Counted from the first letter of the stretch, positions 10,297 through 23,134 are shown. The stretch: DNA of 64,000 nt from Poecilobothrus nobilitatus (GCA_947095535.1 OX352773.1:264794515-264858514); one strand, 5' to 3'. Made by a program: numbers and translations. The notes: generated by a model from the sequence alone, not told the origin.

Positions 10297-10837
10297 TTCT
10301 TGTTATAAAAATGTTTACTTTAAAGTTTAAACCATTAAGATTTTATTATATTTATTAATATTCTAATCTAAGATATATTTAAGAAACCACTTTAGATGTT
10401 GTCTTTTCAAATATAATACATGATTTTTTAAAAAATATTCCTTATCTTTTAGGATGAGATATTCCTTATCTTTAAAACCATTGGAGACAAATATAACGTA
10501 GAATAATGTTGTCGGAGTAGGAATATTTAACTTGTCATTAGTGAATAAAAAAAATTCTAATCATAACAACAGATAAATTGAAAACGTGCATTTCTTCTTC
10601 TTTTTTTTTTAAATTAAATTAACATAACAACAAAGAAAAATTAAAAATAAAATTATTAAATTTTAAATTTAAATCTCTAAAACGTCAACGGATTATTCAG
10701 TGCTGACTGCTGATTAAAAATTACTAATAAAAATAATTCTACTATTTACCGCTAGGTGTAAATTTCATTAGACACAAAATAAAATCCTATTGGTCGACAT
10801 TTATATTAAGAAATATTGTATTTTGTTTTGTATTCAA
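10297..10837. other. AT-rich DNA with a short direct repeat
   Basis: ATATTCCTTATCTTT occurs twice (about 10433 and 10459). No exon seen. Confidence 0.5.
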
Positions 10838-10913
10838 ATTGTCAAAAATGACAACCTGTGAGTTGTGTTGTGACAGTGGAGACTTTCTTTTATTTAGTAT
10901 TTACACCTGACAG
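10838..10913. promoter_or_regulatory. Cluster of TGACA/TGTCA motifs, one palindromic
   Basis: TTGTCA-AAAA-TGACAA is a perfect inverted pair (10839-10854), followed by TGACAG at 10871 and at 10908. TGACA is the core bound by TALE-class homeodomain proteins (Homothorax/Achintya type). This position, upstream of a possible leader exon, makes an enhancer or promoter role conceivable. It is only a motif cluster. Confidence 0.25.
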
Positions 10914-11158
10914 AAACATATTACTATTGTTGTTTTATTATCTGTATCTTCAGATATTTATCTAATTACATTTATTTTTATATTGTGTGTGTATATAAAA
11001 AAAAAAAAACAAAATTGTTTCCCCTCTAAAATTTTGTTTTTATAAATAGACAGTATACTTTTATACAAACACGTAGTGAAAAATAACTATACAAATACAA
11101 TATAAAATTGAAATAAAAACAAATTAATTTCTTTACTTTATTTTTTTTTTTTTTTTAG

Positions 11159-12885
11159 GAGTAGCGCTGCTGTGCCACTGCTGGTCGCTGGAGTATTGCA
11201 TTTTTGTAGAGAATTGACATTTTAGTTGAGTTTTACCTTCATTGAAGTTGGGAAGTGTACGCGGATTCGTGTTCAGGCTAACGAAAAATACAAAAACAAA
11301 ACAATCAAAAATAAGGTTAAAAATCTTAAGTCTGGACTTTTTAAAGATTTTACTTCTTTTTTTTTTTGTAAAAAGAAATTTACAAATTGTTTTTTTTTTT
11401 TTTTGTTTTTTTTTAAAAATCTTGAATTTTTGTTCTACACGAAAAATAAAAAAAGAAAAACAAAAGTATTACGGAAAAGAAAAAAATTATCGTAATTGAT
11501 TACGGTCGTGTTACAAACAAAACTACATCAAATAATATTTACTTTTATTTGTTAAATAAAAATTTTCTTTTTTTAATATTTATTTTTATTTGTTTTTAAA
11601 TTAAAATTAAATTTAATGTTTTATAAATTCAAATTAATTAATACATAAATAAAATTTTTATGATAAAAGAATTTTAAATGTGAAAGAATTAAGAATTGGA
11701 AATCCTTAAACTTATTGTAATAAATCCATACATATGTACATACATATGTACCTACATAAATATATAAAATAATTAATAAATTAATAATAATAATAGTAAA
11801 AATCTTTAACATTTAAATCCTGTTTAAATAATTAAAATAATTTATTTTAATTAAAAATAAAAAGAAATAAAAATCAAAATAATTTTTTATTTCAAATATA
11901 CTAAACGTCGCTCTAAAATAAAAAATAAAAAAATTGTCGTATGACTGAATTATTTTCTAAATTTCGCTACTTAAATAATTTGAAAATTTTCTCATTTTCT
12001 TTTTAAATAAAAAAAAAAAATATTTTTTTTTTTTGTTTTATTATTGAAAAAAAAAAAAAAAAAATTTTAAATTTATCTTATGTGATTACCAGTTGTCGCC
12101 AGTCACAGTGTCTTATTTTTATTATAAATAAATCTTGGTTAAATAAAAAATCCAAGTTTTATATGATTACCGTGTTTTCTTTTTCTTCAGATGAAAAACA
12201 AAAATAAAAATTAAAAAAATAAAAAGAAATTAATAAGAAAATAAAATTAACAGAAAATATTAAGTGAATAAATAGGTTTTTAAAAAAAAAAGTAGTAGTT
12301 TTTCTTTTTGACATTCTACTAGTTGTTTATAATTTTTTTATTTTTCTTTTCAAATAATTTTTTTTATTATTTTATTTTTCGCTATTTAATTTTTTTTTTT
12401 TTTTTATTTTAATTGGAAACTACACAGAGAGAAGAAAATTGTGGTGTTTGATTTTTTTTTTTTTTGTTTTTAATACAAAAAAAAATAAATAGAAAAATTA
12501 ATTTTTTTTTTTTTTGAGGTTATATATTGGAATTTGTTTTCAATTCTTTACAAGTGATTTTTTTTTTATTTTGTGCTAATTAATTTAACTGCGTGTTTTT
12601 AATTTTTAAATTAATTTTTGTCTTCATTTTTTAATTTTTTGTTTTTTTTTTATGCAATTGGCAGAATTATAAAATTTTAATTAAAAAAAAAAAAAAGAAT
12701 AAATTTTCAAGTCAATTCATTTATGTGTGCATAAAAAAAAAAAAGAGAATTATACCTAATTAATATTTTCAAATTAAAGTCAATTTAAATGTCAACAACA
12801 TTTTTTTTTAAAACTTTAAATTTTTTATTCAAATGAAATACTTAGTTAAAATAAAAACGTTTAAAAAGGAATTCTATAAATAAAG
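11159..12885 (+). other. Possible 5' untranslated leader region ending at a strong donor
   Basis: After a T-rich AG (11157-11158) comes a G+C-richer stretch (GAGTAGCGCTGCTGTGCC and following, to about 11290). Then come 1.5 kb of A/T homopolymers without a long frame, ending at TAAAG|GTGAGT (donor at 12886). Such composition is common in long fly 5' UTR exons. The start of transcription is not identified, and the region may be several pieces. The overlapping open frames at 11226-11499 are low complexity and not supported as coding. Confidence 0.3.
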
Positions 12886-13945
12886 GTGAGTTTTATTATA
12901 AAGAAAAAAAAAAAAAAATTCTCCCATTAATTAAAAAGATAAGCAAAACAAAATAAAAGTATTAAACTTTTTATCATGTAATTTAAATATATTGTTTTTT
13001 TTTTTTTATATTTTTCAATTAATTATCAATTACGTAAACAAAAAAATATACCATGACTGCACTTTAATTTAAAATTGGAAAATAAAAAGAGAAAAAAAAA
13101 AATATTTAATTTAAACTGTAGCAAAATTTCTCCAAAGAATATTTTCTATTCTATTTCTTGCATGCATATTAGTTTTTATGTCACTGTTGAATGAAAAAAA
13201 AATAACGGTACATATTTCTTTTCTTGTTGAATTTTATAATCATAAATAAGTTACATTCCTATACAAAATATGTACATACATATTATATGTATATTATAAT
13301 ATTATGTGTACAAAGTGAAATATATACTTACATAAATATATGAGTAATTATATGTATACAATACATATATATATATATACCTATGTATATATGTATACTT
13401 TACTTATTATTGAAAAAAATAAAAGATGTTAAATATTTTTTGAATTGTTGCTGTCAAGGATGAAATATTTCAGCTGTTTTTCTCAATTTTATTTTTGTTG
13501 TGTAAAAATTCTTTGCGAAAAATTTCTAATCAGGGGCGTTACTACAATAAACGACAACAATAAGAGCAATAAAAATAAATAATAAAACTTGTTGAATCAA
13601 TAAGATTTATAGGATTATAGGTATTTTCTACTTTGAGTTATAGTGATTTGTTTAAAAGTACAGGGCATGTTTTGGATAAATGCGTATTCATTTGCAAATA
13701 GAATTTTTCTGTAATTTAACCTATATATACATATGTATGTATGTATATTATATTATTTTCTTAAATCATTATCAGGAGATAGATAATAATATTATTGATT
13801 AGATAAATCTTTTTTTTTTTTTTTAAGAAGATGTAATTGTTTCATCAAATATTAGATTTTATAAAGAATATTTTGATAAATAATTTTATTTTTTATAGAA
13901 AATTTAAGATTTGTTTGAAAATTATTATTTTCTGTTTCTTTGTAG
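12886..13945. other. Putative intron, microsatellite-bearing
   Basis: Between the GTGAGT donor (12886) and a TTTCTGTTTCTTTGTAG acceptor (13944-13945). It contains TATG/TACA microsatellites at about 13265-13400 and 13721-13750. Confidence 0.3.
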
Positions 13946-13974
13946 GTAATATGAATGAAAAAAAAATTAAATGC
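13946..13974 (+). CDS. Candidate 29-nt first coding exon (MNEKKIKC)
   Basis: Bounded by a textbook pyrimidine-rich acceptor (TTTCTGTTTCTTTGTAG) and a consensus donor (TGC|GTAAGT). It contains ATG at 13951 and seven further codons and ends in phase 0. The product would begin MNEKKIKC. A phase-0 terminal exon with a poly(A) signal lies at 51932. Whether these belong together is not provable here. Chance association of splice-like signals is possible in AT-rich DNA. Confidence 0.35.
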
Positions 13975-14628
13975 GTAAGTACTTAACAAGTTATTAGTTT
14001 TTTTTTGATGTCTTGAATTTAAAGAGAGTCTTATGAAATAAAATATCCAAATTAATAATGAATAACGATTGAGTTTTTACAGTAAAACAGTAAAAGCTTC
14101 CCGAAAAATTACTTGATCATTCTATAAAAGTAAATAAACATCAAAATTAAATTTAATTAAATAATATATTGCTTAAACAAATATTTCTTGGTACTTATAC
14201 CAATGTGTGTAATGTTTTACTCTACTTCAGTTAAAGTTAGTTAAAATTACTCTATGATAGATAAAGTCATTTCGACATAACAGAGTAGAGTTTAATAAAC
14301 TCCAGTGATGACACAAATAGTGTTTCGAGATACAGAACAAAGTTAGCTTTTTTTTTTTTATCCTATTCGAGAGTAGAGTTAAAGAGTGTTATAAATGTTA
14401 AAGCCTTATGAAGTGTCATTATTATTTTTTTTATTTCAGTACTGTTTATAAGTACTCTTTAAAATAATAATTTTTCTTGAAGACACTCCATTGTTTAAAA
14501 CAAATTTTTAAAATTATCTATTTTATTTTGCTTTAACATATTTAACTTTAATCTAATCATTGTTTAGAAATAACAGAGAAAAGTTAATTTTATATACGCA
14601 TAAGTTATAAATCGATAAACTCTACTAT
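13975..14628. other. AT-rich non-coding DNA
   Basis: No supported gene. Variants of AGAGTAGAGTTTAA/GTTAAAG occur around 14220-14400 (ACTCTACTTCAG, AGAGTAGAGTT, GAGAGTAGAGTTAAAGAG), suggesting an old repeat. Confidence 0.4.
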
Positions 14629-15013
14629 GGGGCCGGATTCCGCAACGATGCAAATAAGAAAATTTGACAGTTCTCGTGCAAACTTTCAGTTTGCACTGAT
14701 TTAGATTTTCAATTCTGAAAGAGTGGGAATGAAAAAATTTTATCGGTGCAAATACAAATGAGAATGCAAACGAGAAAGACAGTATTTTTATTATTTATAA
14801 AAAAAAAATGGAAAATTATATAGTTATATAGTTTCGTATTACAACATTAAATTGTTTTGTGCACATTTTATATTTTGTATTGAAATGATAGTCAGCGCTG
14901 TTTATAATTCATTCAGTTTTCATTCAGTTGCTTGCGGAATTAAAATAATGATGCAAATGAAAAATGTTTGCATTTTAATCAAAAAAATTTGCAACATTGC
15001 GGAAGCCGGCTCT
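14629..15013. mobile_element. MITE with 24-bp GGCCGG..TTCCGCAA ends
   Basis: The left end GGGGCCGGATTCCGCAACG and the reversed right end AGAGCCGGCTTCCGCAATG match over about 24 bp (continuing .TGCAAAT). The interior (385 bp total) is rich in TGCAAA/TTTGCA motifs in both orientations (for example GAATGCAAACGAGAA and GATGCAAATGAAAAATG). No target duplication is evident and there is no coding capacity. Confidence 0.65.
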
Positions 15014-17000
15014 AGAATAAAAAAGAAATCACACTCTAGTAGGGATGTGTTTACTTTTTATATACTTTTCAGTATTATTTCACGTTCTAAATTGTTGCAA
15101 AGTTGAAACTGTTGTTTTAGGAAAAATCCATCCATATTTATTTAATTTATCTTCTAAAAAAAACTATTTTATTAATATTAAACTTAACTAACTGCTTAAT
15201 TAAAGAGTTTATATTAATAGTAATAAGTTAATTTTATCTGTTCGAATTTTAAGCTGTTTTACGTAATAAAATTCAAATTAACTATGTAAAGTCAAATAAA
15301 AATTCAAGTATGTTCATCGGTTGAATATATTGTTAACCCAAAATAATTTTATTTTTTGTTTAAGTATTTGTTTATTAAATATACAAATTTAAATATTTTC
15401 AAATAAAAACCATATAAAAAAAGAATAGTTGTAATTATTACCGTTTAGGGACTAATTTTAAACCTAAAAAATAAATAAAAATGTCTAAAAAATAAAAATA
15501 TTATAAAAAAAAAATTTAAATAATTCTTATAATATTTGTTCATTGACTGTTCATTCAAGTAAATAAACAGTATATAAAAATTTTATATATTTACTTATTT
15601 ATCTGAGTAATTTGTGTTTGCTAGTTGTTTTTTAATTATGTATACATAGTTATAGTAATTAATTAAGTCAATTAAAATAAAAATAGAAAAACTTCTTAAC
15701 TTTGACAAATAATTAAATTGTTTCTACTACGTGTTATTAATTAATATTTTGACTCACCTGAATGCTGAATGATGTCAGTTGTTGTTATGTACTTATTTCG
15801 GTTTTTTTTTTTTTAACAAAAATATAATCTATTATAATAGGAACAGAATAATAAACAAGGAAAAATGTTGTTGCAAAAACTTGTCAAATTTTTTAAATGA
15901 AAAATGTACTAACATAATAGATACATAATATATATGTATACATATATCTATAGATATGTATTTAAATTTATCAACCTGTACTTATTTCTATTCAAATTTC
16001 ATTTCTTATCAAAAAACATTAACTGATATTTATTTATTAATGATTATTCAAAAGAAGTATTCCAAAATTCTATAAAAAATTTTTTTTTTCCCCCATTACC
16101 ATATTTCTACAATTTATACCAACCTTTAGATATTATTTTTCGATATTATTAAATTGAAAATGAAAAGTTAAGTAGATGCATATATCTTTTCCCATTTTTT
16201 CACAAAAATTCTAAATAATTTTAATACTTATTTAATATTAATTTTTTTTTTTTTTTTTTAAATATTTACAACCATTTAATTTTAAGAGAAAATGAAATTT
16301 AATAAATAATTGAATTAATTGAAATACTGAAATAAATAGAATTGGAGACTTTTTATAAAATAGAAAAAAAAAAAAATATATGTAAAAATCCTTTTATGAT
16401 TTAAATTAATTTTAATTTTTAATTAGGATTTCTTATACAAAATTTAAATGATAAATTATTTAAAATTTCTTAAATCATTATGTTTTATTATGCAGACATT
16501 TTATTATACATAAGTACTCTAAAATTTAAAATAATGAAGCTGTCATTTTATTTTAAGAGATTTTCTGGATGGTGCCTTTATTTTCTTAATGACATGAGGA
16601 CTTGTCAAAAGTTGAAATTTTCATACTTCTTAAAACTTTAAAAGTAAACAAAAATGAATTTATTGAATCAAAATTTAAATGAATCAGAAAATAATAACAA
16701 ATACCTATAATGATTCAAATATTCAATAAAGTGTTTGTAGTTGTGATTCATCGTTCTGTGCAGCGTATAAATCAAAATTAGAATTTGTTATTAGTGTTAT
16801 CACTATACATATACTATCTTTCTCTATATATTTACTCTAAATTGTTTTGGATAATTAGATTTTGGCTCAACCCAAAGGTGCTTTTATTTTACAAAAAACT
16901 TTAAATTTACTAAATATTTAATACAAATTTTCATCTAAAAAAATTTGTGTAATAATTGTGATTAGTGTAATTCACATGTATCGCATTATATTCTGGATGT
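15014..17000. other. AT-rich intergenic DNA
   Basis: Long T and A runs and TA-rich microsatellites (near 15920-15960). No exon, RNA gene or paired terminal repeats noticed. Confidence 0.6.
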
Positions 17001-17208
17001 TTTTCTTTTTCTCATCAGAGCAAAGTCAGAGCTGTTAAGCAAAAAAATTGTGTTTCTTTTTATGCTCAGATTATCCGCACATTATTCATTTTGTGTTTCT
17101 TTAACTCGGATTCTGCTCAGAGCGCGATCTGTTAGCTCGTAAAAAATTTCTTAGATTTCACAGAGTTGTCAAAAAATAAAACGTCAAATTAAGAATAAAA
17201 TAATAAAA
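17001..17208 (+). promoter_or_regulatory. Presumed promoter/leader of the 17209-17617 candidate gene
   Basis: The AT-rich run is interrupted by a more complex region with loosely repeated TTTCTTT...TCAGAGC...CTGTTA(A)GC blocks (about 17005-17040 and 17090-17142). A leader-like stretch (GAGTTGTCAAAAAATAAAAC) leads up to AAAATGTC at 17209. No TATA box or initiator can be assigned. Confidence 0.25.
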
Positions 17209-17237
17209 ATGTCATTAAAAAAAAATCTCGTGCATAG
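17209..17237 (+). CDS. Candidate exon 1 of small two-exon gene (MSLKKNLVH)
   Basis: ATG in A-rich context; nine codons and two bases, then CATAG|GTAAAT donor (17238). Phase 2. It fits exactly with the acceptor at 17429-17430, so the joined frame reads straight into the 61-codon frame beginning at 17432. Confidence 0.35.
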
Positions 17238-17430
17238 GTAAATATTTTTTTTTAAGTTTTTTTTTATTTTTGGTAGAGTTTAAAATGATTCTATTAGTAA
17301 AATTAACATGAACAGATTTACTATAATTAAGTTGTATTTTCCATTTATTTGTCCAATAACATATTCTATCACATATGCTCCTTGTAATTTTATTATAGGT
17401 CTTTTAATAATCATTCTTTCAATATTGCAG

Positions 17431-17617
17431 TATGGTTAGTAAATGTTGCTACTGTTACTATAGTAGTCATAACAATCATTATAAGTTGTCATTTAAAAAA
17501 AATCGTCAAGTCATTAGTAACTATATGAGAAAGAGAGTACAAATCAATATTTTTTTTCCTTGCCACTCCTATGAGGAGTATAGGACATCCATTAAGTCAT
17601 TCATTATTCATATTTGA
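17431..17617 (+). CDS. Candidate exon 2: small Cys-containing protein
   Basis: Starts after TTTCAATATTGCAG and continues the exon-1 frame through an in-frame Met (17432). It reads MVSKCCYCYYSSHNNHYK, then a basic stretch, then FFPCHSYEEYR, and ends TGA at 17617. The joined product is 72 residues. The CCYC start and a Cys 35 residues later recall the spacing of a THAP-type zinc finger. However, the C..H pair has the wrong spacing and the hallmark Trp and Pro are missing. It is at best a decayed or very divergent relative, and may be non-functional. The 193-bp intron is 17238-17430. Confidence 0.35.
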
Positions 17618-17716
17618 CTAAGCTTCAGTTTCGTGAATCGTTAATTTCTCTAAGCCATTGATTACTCGGCTGTAGCTATTGTACAAGACTAAGATGTTTC
17701 TTCTTTATTTCTACTC

Positions 17717-17878
17717 CATCTATTATCTTATACAAGAATTATGGGATAGCTACTTAAGTATTACAATATGATATTATTTATAATTTATAGGACATAGGAA
17801 AAATCTATACGGGGTTTGAACTCGAGACCTTTCCTATGAAAGGTTTGTATCTTAACCACTACATCATTGGCTGGATAG
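17717..17878 (-). repeat. SINE-like repeat with tRNA-like head (minus strand)
   Basis: On the minus strand CCAATGATGTAGTGGTTAAG (A-box-like) is followed by ACCTTTC-ATAG-GAAAGGT, a perfect hairpin at the anticodon-arm position. Then comes a B-box-like GAGTTCAAACCCC (about 17813-17825). The head is followed by a body ending in the 27 bp shared with 8196-8222. It has no paired acceptor stem, so it is a tRNA-derived repeat and not a tRNA gene. Confidence 0.55.
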
Positions 17879-20800
17879 GCTGGACAAATCAATATAATCA
17901 TTAATACTTACTTAATTTGATGTTTTTCAAATGATTTATTATGACTTATGACTATTATAGTTATAGTCATCTAAAACTTATCCAATGTTATCATATGACT
18001 ATTGAGTAATGACTAATAATAGGAAGGCCTAATAAATAGTACTTAAGTATATAGAACATAATTAATATAAAAATATTAACCATGAATAAAGTTTTTAAAT
18101 TATGCAGTTAAAAAAGAGAGGGATGCTCATTTTTTTGAAGGTGTAAAAAAAATGTGTAAATTATAACTTTTAAAATACAAAAAAATATAGTCATAAATAA
18201 CTACATTTGATATAAGTACTTAGATAAATTTATTTAAAAACGAACAAGATTTTATAATAAATACCCTAATAAAAAAAAAAAAAAAATTTCGCGGTGTAAG
18301 AAATAAAATAATCAACAACAATTAAATTTTTTGTCAAGAACTTCGTGTCCCTAAATTCATTAATTTATCTGTCATAATTTTTACTTGCATACTTCTTTAC
18401 TTTTTTTTAGTATTTCTTTTAAAATATTATTGAAATTCAAGTATTGTACACAATTTACAATTAAATTGAAGTTCATATAATACTGTTTTGGTGTGTACCC
18501 AACAACTTGAGACATAAATTTGTTTTTTTTTTTTTTTTTTTGCCAACCAACGCAATAATGATACTATTACATATACTTACTTTACTTTTTATATAAATAA
18601 TAAATGTTTTTTTTTTTGTTTTTTTTTATAGCGAATAATAAAAAAGGGAAAGATACAATATAAGTTTTTTTTTTAATAGGGAATAATTTTCTTTTTTTTT
18701 GGTGTTTTTTTTTTTTTTTTTTTTTATAAATTTCAACCCTTTTCAGGTTTAATTTAAGAAGATTGTAATTCTTCAATGACAATTCAAAAATTAAAAATGC
18801 ATGATGTTTCATTTTGCACTGCATAATATGTATAAATGTATGTAGGTAGGTATATATGTATATATATGCAAGTTCATACATATAACTTATATATGTGGTG
18901 TGTAGCTTCCCACATTAAATTTTCATACATACATACTTATGTATACTTAAATATTATAATAAACTTATAATCCCACTTTTCAAATTCATTAAATATTCAT
19001 ACATAAATACATATTTTATGTAAATGTTATTGTATATGTACATGTAAATGTATTGCAAGGTAAACAATATCCTTGAAAGAAGATATATATATAAAAAAAA
19101 ATAACGTTAATTATCCTTTGGGTACTATTCATTGACTAAATAACAACAAAAAAAAAAAACAAAAATTACATTGTCGATATATGTACGTATATGTATATTA
19201 AGTAAATGTACTTGTATATGTATACTTATGTATTTAAAAAAAATTTCCATTTGAATACATTATATATATATGCAATTCATTCGAAAGCCTAGACATGTTT
19301 TTAGAATTATTCATACTGCTTGGAATATACATTATATTCCAACCTTTTTTTTTTTTTTACTGATAAAATAATTTTAAAGAAATTGTAAAGGACGATTATG
19401 ATTATTCTTCTGTTCTGTTGTTATAGACTTTAACATAAACATTTCCAAAAAGTTAAACAACTTCCTTAGTATTTCATATTGAAAAACTGAAGAACCTAAA
19501 AGTTACCCTTTCAATTTAATTTCATTGTTTATTATGTCTAATTTCTTGGCATTATTAATAGTCTACATTTAGTCCTTGAAAATTCGTAAATAAAATTCTT
19601 TTTATACTTAAGTATATCAGTGTTTTTTTTTTTTTGGATGATCTCAAAAGTTGTTTTAAAAACAACATTTGTTAAAAAATTTACATTGTATTTATATTGT
19701 AGTATAAATGTTGTCTAGCGTTAAGACTATAACTAGTGAAACACAACTTACATATTAGATTTATTATGTAATTATTTAACTTTAATCACTTTCAGTTTTC
19801 GAAATTTTAACTGAGAAACTATTCCCTCCCAATATTAATTCATTTTAGTTTATAGAAGCGCATAATGTTGCAAAAATTGCATAAGGGGTCCTTTTTAAGG
19901 ACTAAATGTTTATATATGTATTTAACTAGTATAAAATGTATATAAAACTGTAATTTAAAATATATACTGAGGCGTAAACCATTTTCAAAAGGCGTATATA
20001 AAATTCAAAATGATTAACTGTTAAATTAATATTTACAACTATCCTATAGTAGACTAGATCAACTTTATTTTTATTATTTTCTATTATATTAAAAAGTTAT
20101 TTTTATCTTTTACAATTTATTATTTGATTTTGCTTTATTTTTTCTCACTTTAACTTTCATTATATTAAAAGTTAACCTTTTTATATATGCTTTTTATTTT
20201 CAAGGGATTGTAAACTTATGGTATAATGGTAGAAAACAAAAAAGTTTATTATTTTTTTTTTCTTATTATTTATTTTAAATGTGTTTCTTTACAGATTAAG
20301 AATCTTTTAAAAAGGATATTTGTATTTGTTAGAATAGTTTGTAATAACTTTGTTTTGAACATGTCTTATAGTAAAACTTTTTATGTTTTATATTAAAGAA
20401 ATTTTCAAGCTAATGAATAATCTTTTTATAGAATTTGATTACTTATATATGTATTGGTTTAAATAATATATTATACTTGTATATATATAGCAAAATAAAT
20501 ATTTAAGTAATTTTAGACATGAAAAGAATTTAAAAAGAAAAATGATTTTTTTTTTTGAAATAAAAATAGATTTTTTTTTTTTTTTTTTTGTAACATATGT
20601 TTGAGTACAGAAGTGTAAAGTAATGAGTGTAAAATATAAAATTTTGAATAGAAAAAATAATAAATTAACAAAAAAAAAAAAAAAAAAAACAGAAAAGGGT
20701 CTAAAATTTGAGAATGAGTAGTTTTTAAGATTAGATAATTATAGTTATTACTATTTTTTTCTTTTTAAGTATAACTATACATTTTTTTTAATAATTAAAT

Positions 20801-21696
20801 AAAAAAACATTATATGGGGTTTTAATAAGATACAATTTATGAAGGATTCTATTATTTTTTTTCGGGTAATATCAGTTCACTTCAGATAAGAAGGATAAGG
20901 TATAGGCATTGACTTTTTTTTTTTTTTTTTTAAATATTTCGGACCTATTTATTATATTGGATTGATAATCAGTTTTTAATTTGATTCATGGGTACATTTT
21001 TTAAAATTATTTTTACAAAAAGCAATCCCTTTTTTTTATTGGGTAGATTTTTTTTCAAAATAGTTAGTCATTAAAGTGCGTATACATTTTTAATATCAAG
21101 AATTTGTAAATAGAATGGATTATTATAGTTAATTATTTAAATTATACTTACTTAAAATATGAATTAAAAGTATTAGGTTAGGGAAATACGTTTCTTCTTT
21201 CAGAGTTGTTACTTATGAAAAATATGAAAATTGCATGATTAAAGAATAAAAAAAAAAATATTTATTAATTTTCAATACATTTAAACTTTATTCAAGGTTT
21301 CATTTTTTGTACTTAATGGTAAGATTCTTAATTAGGTCTAAATTTATTCTTATTGGAAAAAATTATTTTTTGTTTTACATACTTACTTATTATCGAATCA
21401 TTTAGACCTTAGATCGTTTTACGATCAATTCATTTTTAGCAGATTAATGTAAAATTTAAATACATAAGTAAGTATATAAGTATTTAGGCTCTGAGGGCGT
21501 TATAGTCAGTTTTATTATTTGATCAAAATTATAATATTATTATGTACTTAAGTTAAGTATTTTTTATTACTTAAGTTAAGTAGTTATTTCTTTTCTTCTC
21601 TTACCTTTATTTATAGATACTTTATTTTGACTGAACTTGAGCCAATCAATGTACATATGTATGTATATTCAGTATAATTATATATTGTTATCGTGC
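17879..21696. other. AT-rich non-coding DNA with microsatellites
   Basis: Poly-T tracts (18523-18541, 18711-18725) and TATG/TACA repeats (18820-18900, 18925-19090, 19180-19270). The minus-strand open frame at 18582-18881 is a low-complexity Lys/Tyr run from these tracts and is not supported. A T-rich acceptor at 20294 opens a 34-codon frame without a matching donor. No gene called. Confidence 0.55.
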
Positions 21697-21698
21697 TA

Positions 21699-22355
21699 CA
21701 GTAAAAACTCCATATAACGAACTGCCTAAATTCACATATTTTTATAAGTTAAGTATGTAATTTTTTGAATATATCACATATTTTTTTTCGTAATATAGGA
21801 AAGTTCGCTAAATAGAAAACAAAAAAAAAACTATTATCTTACATTCTTTCACCATTCTGCAACAAATTTTTTTATGAAGATAAAAAGTTTAAAAATTAAT
21901 GAAAAAACTAATATTACATTGGGCACCTTTTTACATAAATATTTTTACCGAAACAAATTTTAAATTTGAATTGATGATTTGAATTGAACTAAATGTCAAA
22001 TAGTTATCATAAAAATTAATTTGACATAATATGTATACGTACATAATTGGCATCTTTTTTTTTTAAAATGTTGCTAACAAGTTTTCAAAGATTTCATGAA
22101 TAAACGTATGTAGATTTTTTAAGATTTTTAAAATATTTTTAAAATTTTTGTGAATAGTTCGTAAAATGGAGTAACAATTTTTAAGCAATGGAAAACTGAA
22201 TTGGTTCGTTATTAAGAGATGTTCATTATATATAGAAGTTTGTTATATAGAAATTTTTTGTTCTAAAAAGTTGTAGTAATGCTAATGTAGTGTAAATTGT
22301 TCATTAAATGGAAATGTTCGCTAAATATAAGGTTCGCTATATGGAGCTTTTACTG
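21699..22355. mobile_element. pogo/Tc1-type non-autonomous element, TA target duplication
   Basis: Starts CAGTAAAAACTCCATATAAC and ends, read reversed, CAGTAAAAGCTCCATATAGC: about 24 bp with two differences, continuing CGAAC. TA flanks both ends (21697-21698, 22356-22357). Degenerate GTTCGCTAAAT/GTTCGCTATAT motifs repeat near both ends (21804, 22204-22260, 22316-22340). CAGT ends with a TA duplication point to pogo/Tigger-like elements. 657 bp, no transposase frame. Confidence 0.8.
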
Positions 22356-22357
22356 TA

Positions 22358-23134
22358 TTATTAAATTATTCTAATTTTTATTTTCGAAAAATTAAATGAT
22401 TTCAAGTTCATTTACAAATAAACTAATTGTTTTATTAAATTGAAATCTTGAAAATGTATTCAATCATTTCCCATTAGAATGTTTACATTATTTCTTAATT
22501 TTAATATAAAATAATAAATTAAAAATGAATCAACTCTTAATACTTAGTAAAAAATAATCATTATTTATATTTATAAATTTAATGCAAATTATTATATAAC
22601 ATATTATACTCGTGGTCTTTAAAATAAACCAATTTTTTATGTTAAATAATAATAAGTATAACACAAAATAATCAGAAATTACGTGATCATTAATAATTAA
22701 TTTGTTTACTTATTTGAAAGACATGAATTTCATTTTTTAATGAAAATTAAATTATATAATAATAATAAAAAACACAAAAATATATTCGATTAATTGTTAT
22801 ATAACATATTACTTAACTGCCATTGAAAATGCATCTACTAAAGTTATTTTTTGTTTTTTTATAAAACTTGTGTAAAATTATACATATCTAATTTTAATTT
22901 TTTATATGAATTTTAAAATCAATAACAACTTTATCTGTCTTAATATTGAACTTAAATACACATTTCGCTTTATAAATATGTATTTTATAGGTATTTAACT
23001 GCTTACTCAGTTAAAATAACATCACTGAATCCTAAAATAATATCACTGAAGTCAAAAATTACTATTCCAAATTATTATCTACTAAGCTATGGTTTCTCCT
23101 TATTTTTACTATTTGGAACTACTCAAGTGGTGCA
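22358..23134. other. AT-rich non-coding DNA
   Basis: Nothing recognisable. Confidence 0.6.

Noticed and set aside
11226..11499. Two overlapping Lys/Phe-rich frames
   Set aside because: They arise from A and T homopolymers, are in competing phases and have no conserved motif.
18582..18881. 99-codon minus-strand frame
   Set aside because: Low-complexity Tyr/Ile and Lys runs from microsatellite and poly-T DNA.
20295..20400. 34-codon frame after TTTCTTTACAG
   Set aside because: No donor or poly(A) signal pairs with it; expected by chance in AT-rich DNA.
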